A stretch of 64,000 nucleotides of DNA from Prorocentrum cordatum (taxonomy: Eukaryota > Sar > Dinophyceae > Prorocentrales > Prorocentraceae): positions 186,546 through 250,545 of the forward strand of contig CAUYUJ010016063.1 of NCBI GenBank assembly GCA_963575745.1, read 5' to 3'. The translations under genes were made by a program, and so were the position numbers. The notes beneath the pieces are model-generated. The model saw only the letters and a list, made by a program, of their open reading frames with translations. It made no database searches and had not been told where the DNA came from. This document shows positions 51,050 to 60,244 of the stretch, in pieces. Every line of letters begins with the position of its first letter. Position 1 is the first letter of the stretch.

Positions 51050-52657
51050 TAGCCTGGCGAAGGACCCAACCATATGCAGTTGTGAATACCGCGATTGTGG
51101 ATCTCATCTTCGCTCGCGCTCCCTATGGGGCCACGAGCCGTGTGAGGGGGCGTGCCGAAATGCGTGGCGGGGCCCCCAATACGAACAAAGACGATCGCTC
51201 TGAGTGCGCGAGACTGAGACCGGGTGAGCCTGAGCGCGAGTAAGTCTGATTGTGAATGCGTCTGCGTGCGAATCAGTCTACGCGCATCAATGTCGACGCC
51301 CATGTCGGCACGCCCCTCACGAGGATCGCGCCCGCTTCCTCCCCCTTCTTCTCTGCCTCTTTGCCCGTGCACGCCGATGTCCATGGCTGCGGGCGCGGCG
51401 CCGCACTGAGTCCCCGCGACGCGCGCTGGTCGCCCCGAAGGGGTCCCGGCGACGCGCGCGGGTCGTCCGCTGCGCGGAGCAGAGAGCTGGCTGGGTGATA
51501 GCGGGCAAGACTGTGGCCGCTGGGCAGAGCGGCGCCGCCATGGGAGTGCCAAAATGGGGCGGCGCCGCTATGGGAGTTCCGCCACTGTGACCTTAGGTGG
51601 AGCTCCCTATGGGGCCACGAAGCGTGTGAGGGGTGTGCCAAAATGGGGCGGCCGCGCCATGCGAGTTCCGCCACGGGGACCTTCGGTGGAGCTCCCTGTG
51701 GGGCCACGACGCGTGTGAGGGGTGTGCCAAAATGGGGCGGCGGCGCCATGCGAGTTCCGCCACTGGGACCTTAGGTGGAGCTCCCTATGGGGCCACGAAA
51801 CGTGTGAGGGTGTGCCAAAATGGGGCGGCGGCGCCATGCGAGTTCCGCCACTGGGACCCTAGGTGGAGCTTCCCATGGGGCCACGAAACGTGTGAGGGGT
51901 GTGCCAAAATGGGGCGGCGGCGCCATGCGAGTTCATCCACTGGGACCTTAGGTGGAGCTCCCTATGGGGCCACAAACCTTGTCAGGGGTGTGCCAAAATG
52001 GGGCGGCGGCGCCATGCGAGTTCCGCCGCTGGGACCTTAGGTGGAGCTCCCTGTGGGGCCACGACGCGTGTGAGGGGTGTGCCAAAATGGGGCGGCGACG
52101 CCATGCGAGTTCCGCCTCTGGGACCTTAGGTGGAGCTCCCTATGGGGCCACGAAACGTGTGAGGGGTGTGCCAAATTGGGGCGGCGGCGCCATGCGAGTT
52201 CCGCCGCCGGGACCTGGGGTGGAGCTCCGTATGGGGCCATGAAACGTGTGAGGGGTGTGCCAAAATGGGGCGGCGGCGCCATGCGAGTTCCGCCACTGGG
52301 ACCTTAGGTGGAGCTCCCCATGGGGCCACGAAACGTGTGAGGGGTATGCCAAAATAGGGCGGCGGCGCCATGCGAGTTCCGCCACCGGGACCTCAGGTGG
52401 AGCTCCTTATGGGTTCACGAAGCGTTTGAGGGGTGTGCCAAAATGGGGCGGCGGCGCCATGCGAGTTCCGCCACTGGGACCTTAGGTGGAGCTCCCTATG
52501 GGGCCACGAAACGTGTGAGGGGTGTGCCGAAACAGAGACATGCGGAGAGCAAAAGCCAATATGGGGGAGGAGGGAGGAGGGGGAGGAGGAAGGAAGGAAG
52601 GAGACGCGGGGCACCGTCTCTTCAAAACGGGGACCCAACACCACAGGATGGTTGGGA
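51050..52657. repeat. second minisatellite module (89-bp units)
   Basis: Starts ATTAGCCTGGCGAAGGACCC and ends CCAACACCACAGGATGGTTGGGAA, the same boundaries as the core inside the hAT-like element at 20,830-22,215. The array 51,590-52,530 has about ten units of 89 bp (core GGAGCTCCCTATGGGGCCACGA; 52,042 and 52,131). No hAT-like termini flank this copy. 89 is not a multiple of three, so its ORFs wander between frames. Confidence 0.88.
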
Positions 52658-52739
52658 ATGAACTCGCAATCGTAAGATGCAGCAGCCAACGAGGATCAAC
52701 ACGCATATTAAGGGATGGGTTCGACCGCCGATCCACCAA

Positions 52740-52848
52740 GTGAACTTGCAGTACTACTTGTACTAGTACAGCAACAACAACAACAACTACTACTACTACG
52801 ACTACTACGACTACTACGACGACTACTACTACTACTACTACTACTACG

Positions 52849-52882
<34 letters not shown>

Positions 52883-52889
52883 TTACTAT

Positions 52890-52922
<33 letters not shown>

Positions 52923-53095
52923 CACTACTACCACTACTACCACTACCACTACTACCACTACTACCACTACTACTGCTACCACTACTGCTACTACTACTAC
53001 TGCTACTACTACTACTACTACTACTATTACTACTACTACAACTACAACTACTACTACTACTACTACTACTACTGCTACTACTATTGCTACTACGG
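52740..53095. repeat. (TAC)n microsatellite
   Basis: About 350 bp of TAC with GAC, CAC and TGC variants. Reverse-complement type of the (TAG)n tract at 20.2 kb. Poly-Leu, poly-Val and poly-Ser reading is artefactual. Confidence 0.95.
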
Positions 53096-53187
53096 CTACC
53101 TGCACTGTTTTGTGCAAGCGTGCATAACGGGGGACGCGGCCCCAGCAACCGAGCCGACGACCCCCGCTGCAGCGACGAGGGGCGGGC

Positions 53188-53510
53188 TCCAAGGTGGAAC
53201 CCGAAGGAGTGGCCCAAAGTAGCCCCAAGGGAGGCGCCTTGGTGGGCTGGAACCCATAGGGGGGGGGGGGGGGGGCCTTGATGGGCTGGAGCCAGAAACG
53301 AGGTCCAATATGGGGGCCACAAGGACAGGGAACGACTTGGGGCTCCAGGGTGCTTCAACGCGAAGCGTTGGTGATTCAGCGTGATGTGTTGCTGATGCTT
53401 CATCATGTTGTGATGTTTCGTGCGTGATGTGATGTTTGTGATTCAGCGTAGCGTGACATAGAAATGAACCCGCTATCGTAAGATGCGAAAGCCAACGGGG
53501 AGCAATCACA
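53188..53510. repeat. dispersed repeat P, copy 2
   Basis: Homologous to 50,769-51,045, including AACGCGAAGCGTTGGTGATTCAG. A further block at 53,464-53,510 (ATCGTAAGATGC...AGCCAACG) matches 52,660-52,705. Confidence 0.75.
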
Positions 53511-53548
53511 GGACGTAAGAGGAGGGCCCCTTCGCAACCATAATCACA

Positions 53549-53935
53549 GGACGACGAGGCAGAGGAGGGTGGGCGATAACGAAACCCGTTTCGGCACACA
53601 TGAGTTCTGGACGAGCAATTTTGCAAGAGCCCTGCACTTGGCACGCAAGACACGCAATCTTGCAAGAGCCCTGGACGAGCACTGTTGCAAGAGCTCTGGC
53701 TGAACAGAATGCGCAACCCAGCAGCAACTTATGGATATGGATTCGTTACCTCCTCGTTCATCACCCATCGCGCCCCTCATTCCTCATTCCTTTTCATTCC
53801 TCAGAATTCCTCCTCGGTCCTCATGCCTCGTTCATCGATTCATCGTTTACACGCGCCTCATGTCCTCCCCCTCCCTTTTCATTTCGCAGCCACGGGCTGC
53901 TTACATAAACGTACTCGGGCAAGGAAACTGAATGT
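53549..53935. repeat. paired about 380-bp repeat, copy 1
   Basis: Matches 58,583-58,970: shared GAGGGTGGGCGATA, TTGCAAGAGC, ACTTATGGATATG, CTCATTCCTCATTC and CGCAGCC(A)(C/T)GGGC. Short ORFs only. It lies just beyond the 3' end of the HU-like gene. Confidence 0.75.
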
Positions 53936-54039
53936 TGCTTGCTGCTGTAAAAACGCCGCTCGCTGGACTCGTCGCCATGATTGCCATATCCTATGGCTGC
54001 AACGGCCGTCATGGTCGCCATGGTGTCTCATCATGGCGA

Positions 54040-54836
54040 TCACTCGGGGTCCGAGCTCGGTCCGAAGGAATCGGCCTCGGGGCTGCGCTCGGCCTCGTCC
54101 GCAGGCGCGTCGGCCTGGGCCAGCGGGATGCGCTTGATATCGGCGTGGGGGAACGCCTTGGCGAGGTAGTGGCCGTGGCGCGCTGGAATCGTCGCCAAGC
54201 GGTTTTTGCTCTCGGAGATCGTTTTTTTCATGCAACCACGTTGCCCCCATCCTCGTCCCCATCCCCCCCTCGCCCTCTCCTCCTCCTTTTCATGTCCTCA
54301 TGCTCTCCTCGTCCTTTCCTCATCCTCTGCTCATCGTGCCCTCCCATCATCCCCCCCCCCCCCCCTCGCCCCCATTCATCCTCTCCTCAGCCAATAAAAA
54401 AGCGATCCGCGATCGTCTTTCCCGAGCTCGGCCCGAGCTTCTTGGCGTGGATCTTGACGACGCCAGGTGTGATGACGACGCCCTTGGATCTCAGCTCTCT
54501 GATTGTCACGTTTTTCAGAGCCGCCATCACCCTCGCCACGTCGAACGGCGAAACCCTGGGGCAGACGACGACGCCGACGAAGACGACCGCGCCGACGACG
54601 ACGACGACGACTGCCATGGTTCCAAATAGTTGCACCCCCCCTGGAACTCTGGCCCCCTGGTCTCCGAGATTGCCCCAGTTGAGCGCCGTGCCGTCCGACA
54701 CCAGCGTGTGCAGGTCGAAAGGCTTCACGCACGCCTTGCTGGCAGCAAGGCGTTTCGGGACAATCTCCTCGGGTGCCGCAGGCTCTGCAGGGGCCCTGGC
54801 TTCGGTCGCCGTCGGCTTCCGCGGAGCCACGGCTGA
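54040..54836 (-). CDS. HU-like histone-like protein candidate (three exons)
   Basis: Minus-strand pieces with coding character: about 54,836-54,655 (VAPRKPTATEARAPAEPAAP ... DLHTLVSDGTALNWGNLGDQ), about 54,558-54,391 (VSPFDVARVMAALKNVTIRE ... FFIG) and about 54,222-54,040 (SKNRLATIPARHGHYLAKAF ... SSDPE, stop at 54,040). The middle and last pieces follow the layout of dinoflagellate HU-like histone-like proteins: a helical segment, E-L-x-x-K-G-x-x-x-x-P-G, a basic strand, F-F-I-G, then P-A ... K-A-F-P-x-x-x-I-K. These proteins bind and compact DNA in nuclei that lack bulk nucleosomes. Separators are a (GTC)n-bearing segment and a GGA/GGGG segment, read as introns with unclear splice sites. 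The start is uncertain (no ATG; CAG acceptor-like upstream). Confidence 0.5.
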
Positions 54837-54839
54837 GAG

Positions 54840-55228
54840 ACGCGGGGGCAGGACAATTTCTCAAGTTGGAATAGATGCGTGGGCTCTGGCTGCCAGAGCC
54901 TGAATGCTATGGCTGGAACGCTGCCGCAGAAGATGCTGCTCGAACCTGGAAGCTCCGGCTGGAAATCTGGCTGATCGAACCTGGAAGCCTCGGCTGGAAC
55001 TCTCCCTGGAACGCTGCTGAAGAGACTCTGGCTGGAACGCTGCTCGAACGCGGAAGCACTGATCGGAACGCTGCAGAAGAGACTCTGGCTGGAAGGGCGC
55101 GGCCGAGACACTGCGATTCGGGTGGCTCAGACATCAGGGCAACAATAGGGACAACCAGCAGGATAACCATCGGGACGGCCAAAAGACAGTAATCGCAACT
55201 ATTCATGTTACTGACCGTTATTGCATTT
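54840..55228. repeat. GGCTGGAACGCTGC-type short repeats
   Basis: Imperfect units around CTGGAACGCTGC(T)GAAGAGACTCTGG between about 54,900 and 55,095. No gene beyond low-complexity reading. Confidence 0.6.
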
Positions 55229-55880
55229 CTGAATATATATATATATATAGGTAACTATGTGCATGTCCATGCATCTAGCTTATCAATCAGCTTTTTACCC
55301 ATATCACGGCTCATCGGGCTCAAAGGACTCGGAAGGTTCGGGAAGCTTAAGGTATCGGAGGGTCCAGGGGGCTCCGCGGGTTCAGAGTGCTAAGGGGGTT
55401 CAGAGATCTCAGAGGGCCCAGGGGGTTATTGGGGCTCATAGGGCGCAGAGAGCTCAGAGGGCCCATGCAGCTCAAAGGGGGGCCCATGGAGCTCATGGGG
55501 CTCAGAGGGCTCATCGGGCTCATCGGGCTCATGGGACTCGGAACGCTCAGAGGGCTCAGTGGGCTCAGGGGGCTCGGACTCAGAGGGCTCAGAGGGCTCG
55601 GAAGGCTCAGGGGGCTCAGGGGGCTCAGGGGGCTCAGAGGGCTCGGAGGGCTCAGAGGCCTGAGAGGGCTCCGAGGGCTCATTAATCTCAGAGGGCTCAG
55701 GGGGCTCAGAAGGCTCAGAAGGCTCAGAAAGCTCAGAGGGCTCAGAGGGCTCAGAGGGCTCGAAGGGCTCGAAGGCTCAGGGGGGTCAAAGGGCTGGAGG
55801 GGTCAGAGGGCTCATCGCACTCAGCGGGCTCAGAGGGCTCAGAGGGCTCAGAAGACTCAGAGAGCTCAGGGCGGCTCACC
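55229..55880. repeat. (TA)n and 9-bp GGGCTCAGA satellite
   Basis: TA run at 55,232-55,248, then from about 55,310 to 55,880 a 9-bp repeat (GGGCTCAGA and variants). Reads as GLRGLRG or RAQRAQ peptides; not a gene. Confidence 0.9.
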
Positions 55881-56419
55881 TTCTCGGGGCCCGAACGAGG
55901 CCCGAACCCTTGGGGCCCTGGTCGGGGGTCTTCTCAGGGCTTCAAGGCGCCCTCAGCTGGCTCCGAGACGGGTCTAGCATGGCTCCAAGAGTGCACCAAT
56001 AATATTTCACGACCGCGCGGCACTCTTGGGCCCCTCATGGTGTCCTATTGGAGCCCTACTAGGGCCCTCTCCAGACACAGGGAAGCCCGCGGGCGGGCCC
56101 CGCAGGGCGCGCTGGGAGTGGCAGGCGTGGGGGAAAGGGGAAGGGGGGGGTAGATTGCGAAAATTTAAAGCCCCAGGGGCCCCAGAGCCCCCCCCCTCTT
56201 GGGTAGATTGCGAAAATTAGACATTGTCGCGGCAGCTTGTGCACAGGCAGCGTTGGGAGAACCTGGTTCAAGATGTAAAAATGTGAAAGTGCAAGTGGCG
56301 CGGGAGGTGGTGCAGGGGCCCGCCCGAAGCCCCGCGGGGGAGTTGCATTGTTGCCGGGCGACGGGGGAGGAACGCGAGGGGAATGTCGGGGCGCGGGGGG
56401 CGCGATTTCACTCCTGCAC
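55881..56419. other. spacer, no gene
   Basis: GTAGATTGCGAAAATT occurs twice (about 56,149 and 56,203). Otherwise nothing recognised. Confidence 0.4.
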
Positions 56420-56715
56420 TCCATGAAAACGAAAAAGTTCTTCCCGAGTTGATATGTTTCCCCCCTGAAATCGTGCTGCTATAAGAAAAGTGATTCCGAA
56501 GTTGTTGTTTTCCCCCCTGAAATCGCGCCGTCGAAAAAAAAGTTCTTCCAGAGTTGAAATCTGGTCAAAAAAGTTCTTCCGGAGTTCCGGGGTTCTTCCG
56601 GGGTTGTTTTTTTGCGCCGAAAACCGTGCGCGAAAAAAAGTTCTTTCCGAGTTGAAATCCCCCCCCTAAAATCGAGAAAACAAGAAAGTTATTCCGATTT
56701 ATTTTTTTCTATGGT
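56420..56715. repeat. degenerate about 50-bp AAGTTCTTCCGGAGTTG repeat
   Basis: Core AAGTTCTTCC(G/C)GAGTTG recurs near 56,432, 56,487, 56,540, 56,570, 56,590, 56,638 and 56,690, alternating with C-runs followed by TGAAATCG. Spacing is irregular. Confidence 0.65.
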
Positions 56716-56819
56716 CCGGGACCCTTGCGAAATTTGAAAGTTCGTCCGCCGCGACGGCCCGACTGCCCCCGCACGTCGCGAAGTTCCTCCGCGGACGAAC
56801 CCCCACGGCGGCACGGGCG

Positions 56820-57200
56820 GCCCAGAGGGGCCCCAAGGAAGGCCCAAAGGAGCCGCCCCAAAGGAGCGGCCCAGGATTGGCCCAAAGGAGTGACCGCAAG
56901 GGGGCCCCGAGGGAGTGGCCTCAAGGGAGTGGCCCCAAGGGGTGCCCAAGGGAGTGGCCCCAAGGGGACCCCAAGGGAGCGGCCCCAAGGGAGTGGCCCC
57001 AAGGGAGTGGCCCCAAGGGAGGCCCAAAGGGAAGGCCAAGGGAGTGGCCCCGAGGGAACACCAAGAAGGCCCCAAGGAATAAGCCCCCTAGGAGCGGCCG
57101 AAAGGAATTTCAAGGGAGTGGCCCCAAGGGGGGCCCAATTGAACCCGAAGGAGTGGCCCAATGGAGCCCCAGGCGAGGCGCCTTGATGGGCTGGAGTCCA
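56820..57200. repeat. about 15-bp CCCCAAGGGAGTGGC satellite
   Basis: Irregular units of CCCCAAGGGAGTGGC with insertions, merging at 57,136 into a partial copy of repeat P. No gene. Confidence 0.8.
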
Positions 57201-57339
57201 AAGGAGGGGGGCCCAGGGGGCCAACAAGGAGCCCAGGGGCCATGCATCGCCGCTCGGCCCCCTCACCCTGACCAGTAAGGAACCCTCCAGACACGTCTGG
57301 CACTTGGTTTGCTCCTCGCAGGCATGGAGCGTGGCGCGC

Positions 57340-58322
57340 TTATGGTGCATCGAAGGTGGCCTCGGGTCTGAGGTCGGCGCTGACGTCGGCGCTCCTGCGG
57401 GCGCTCGTGCAGCGCAAGACCCGAACGGCGACGGGCAATGCCGCAAACGGCAGAGCTCTGCTCACCTCAGGGCTGATGGCCCCTATCGATCTTATTCCGC
57501 GACTTGTTGGGCTCGCGGGAACTCTCGTTCGGATCGCCCTTCGAAGCTGCAGCCGTAGCCGAAGTCGGACCCGTCGCCGTAAGAAGTGCGGTGTTGCTGC
57601 TGCAGCCGTAACCGAAGTCGGAGCTGCCGCCGCAGGAGATCCCGTGCTGCTCGTCACCGATATCACGTACTGCATTGCCGCCTTCTGCCGGTCACCCAAG
57701 TCCATCGTCTCCAGCTGGCTCCAAGGCTGCATTGTGGCCACCAGGGCTGCCCCGTAGCCGATGTCGTAGCCCTTGAAGATGGCCTGGCAGTTCGGCCCCG
57801 ACAGCTTGGCCAGAAGTTGCTTACAAATGGGGAACTTCTCGTAGTCGGTCTTCGACTCCATGCAGGGCTGTGACTTCTCCTCGTCTAGCAAGTCCGCGTC
57901 GTGCTGCCTGAAGCCGCACGGTCCTAGGGCTATGGCACGAACAGTCGAGCCCAGCGCCGCGATGACCTCAGTGTGGCCATTGATGGCGAAAGAGTCTGGC
58001 AGGCCGCTGTCTCCAACCTCCCAGCCCGTCTCTATCGGGGGGGGGGGGGCATGCCTTGCGCAGACGTCTTGTAGTAGCTCGCCTTGTAAACAATCAAGTT
58101 CCTCACCTCGTATTTGCTGTCGAACGACAGCTCGTTGACCGCCGCCTTCTTCAACTCGCCCACCTGGGCGAAGTGCGGCCAGTCCCCCTCGAAGGCGGTC
58201 GCCGCGCATAAAGGAATGCTGGTGCCGAGCTCGTCGAACCAGATCGTGATATTGTGCTTCTGCTTATGGTCCGAGACGATTCAGCTGATCTCGTTAACAT
58301 TGCTGGTCCCCGACCTCGTCAT
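57340..58322 (-). pseudogene. lineage-specific protein remnant
   Basis: Minus-strand coding-like sequence. First part about 58,322-58,050 (ITIWFDELGTSIPLCAATAF ... LIVYKASYYKTSAQGM), with an in-frame TGA at 58,281-58,283. A homopolymer run of C (58,039-58,048 on the minus strand) then shifts the frame. The second part about 58,030-57,560 (GDSGLPDSFAINGHTEVIAA ... GYDIGYGAALVATMQPW ... AAMQYVISV) is well formed, with a low-complexity tail. Contains scattered Cys residues. Function not recognised. The C-run length is a possible sequencing error. Confidence 0.5.
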
Positions 58323-58582
58323 GGCGTCGGTGCTGGCGTCGGCGTTGGCGCTAGCGCTCGGTGCTGCTGCCGTGCGCGGTGCGTGGCTCTGGCAGGCGCC
58401 GTGCCGCTTCGAGCCAGGGGGGCTGGTGACGGGGGGGGGGCCTTCAGGGTGCCCCACGCTTGGCCTATGACATATGCGGCCCCCAAGACTGGCCCACGGG
58501 GCCCCAGCGACGACGACGACGGGGGCGACGAGGCTGAGGCTGAGGACGACGAAGACGACGACGAGGAGGGACCCCATATGAG

Positions 58583-58970
58583 GGCGACGACGACAACGAC
58601 GCAGAGGAAGGTGGGCGATACCAAGGCCCGTTTTGGAACACAGGAGCCCTGGTTGCGCAATCTTGCAAGAGCTCTTGTTCTGCTTCTGGCACACAACATA
58701 CCCTGGTGGCACACAGGTACTCTGGTCTTAGCACACTGGGGCCCTGGCTGCACACACTGCGCAACCCATCAAAAACTTATGGATATGAATTCGTGACTTG
58801 CTCGTTTTTCCTCCCTCGTACTCCATTCCTGGTTTTTGTTCGTCCCTCCTCATTCCTCATTCTTCACGCCTCGTTCATCCAATGAGCGTTTATAAACCCC
58901 TCGTGACCTCCTCCACCGTCGCTTCGCAGCCATGGGCCGCTTACCGAAACGTATGCGGGCAAGAATATTC
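58583..58970. repeat. paired about 380-bp repeat, copy 2
   Basis: Homologous to 53,549-53,935 in the same orientation, both immediately 3' of a minus-strand gene-like region. Diverged by perhaps 25 percent by eye. Confidence 0.72.
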
Positions 58971-59228
58971 AAACAGACCGCTTTCAAAGAGCGTGTCGTG
59001 TGGGTCCTGGCCCTGCTCAGCCAGCGTACCAATCTCTTCCTGAGTGGCTGGTTGCGAATCTGCTGGCTGCGTCAAGCTGCTGGCTGCCGCCCCGCCGCTG
59101 GCTGCCGCGAGGAATCCCTGAGGCAAACTTGGGAAACATCGGGCGCTGGACGTTGGACGTTGGGCACTTCGTGTCGGGGGCCATGCTGCCCGCCCCAACT
59201 TCTTCATTGGCCTGCTGGGACTCCTCTA
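58971..59228. other. spacer, no gene supported
   Basis: Contains GGCTGGTTGCG/GCTGGCTGC short repeats (59,040-59,110). Nothing else seen. Confidence 0.35.
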
Positions 59229-60060
59229 CTAGATTGTGGGTGCGCATGCTCCTGCGGCATGCTCAGGAACATTCGGGGACCCCTCCGCAGGCAACACTTG
59301 GGTCGGATGCTCGGCTGGTGGCTGTGAAACGTGCAAGACGGCCGAAGACTTAGCAATTGCCTTTGGAAGCTGCTGCGTCGGAGAAGGATGCAAGCACGGG
59401 TCCGACGCCAACGACGGCTGATTCGGCGAGGCACCAGGCTGTTGCTTGGGATCAACAAAACTAGCGCCTGTCACCTCCACATCTGATGACGAGTGCTCCT
59501 GCAGCCTTGCCTTTTTCGATGGCGGACCCTTGGTTACCACGGGTTCCGAACTAGCGGCTGCGACTGACCGCTTTGGACCTTCGTCATCCTGATTTGGAGG
59601 CGTTGTCGGACCTTTTGTGGTGATAGTGATCTCAGCTGGAAGAGAGAAACGCAACTTGCCCTCGAGCTGACGGGGGGGGGGGGGGGGCGATCCACGGTCG
59701 CAGTGGGCCGAAGTGTCGAGCCCTTTATCTTCAAATTGATTGGCGAGGCCGCGGCGCCATCGGAAACTGGGACATGGGCGCGATAACGTGGTATCAGAAC
59801 GTGATAACTGATACGGAATGGCGCAAACCTGATCTCGCTGCTAAAACGGCAGCGGAACAATTGAGGATAGCCATCGGAGATGGCGACATAGACAATCAGG
59901 CGCCCCTGGAAAAAAAGACACTGCGACGGGCCCCCAGACCGATCCACAATAAGCTCGGCCGACCTCGAAATCCAAAGTGCGGTTGCCAGAACGCGCCCCT
60001 GGAAATGCTGTGCTCCACATGCACGTTGTCCCGTATACCTAGTCTTTGTGAACTCGCGCG
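59229..60060 (-). pseudogene. lineage-specific protein remnant with beta-rich domain
   Basis: Minus-strand coding-like sequence: about 60,050-59,695 (VLATALWISRSAELIVDRSG, then VYVAISDGYPQLFRCRFSS and ISYHVLIPRYRAHVPVSDGA), alternating hydrophobic residues suggesting a beta domain. A C-run (59,679-59,691) then breaks the frame. A disordered Pro/Ser-rich segment with a possible nuclear-localisation patch (PPSKKARLQEH) follows and ends at 59,229. Unrecognised. Could be one gene with the neighbouring remnants. Confidence 0.45.
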
Positions 60061-60244
60061 CTACGGTTCTTTAATTGCATGGTACCCAGCGCCGACTCCA
60101 AATAAACACAAATGCGCGGCCCTTGGACATGTTGTTGTTGGTAGCAATAGGAAGGATGCAGACCGCGCCTGGATCAGAGCGGGGAAGAGCGATGCCAGGA
60201 CAATGAGGAGTGAGGCGTCATTGGCGCACACAGGTTTAGCGTTG
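60061..60244 (-). other. coding-like linker between remnants
   Basis: A minus-strand frame is open (LLIVLASLFPALIQARSASF) but has no clear relation to either neighbour. Confidence 0.3.
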
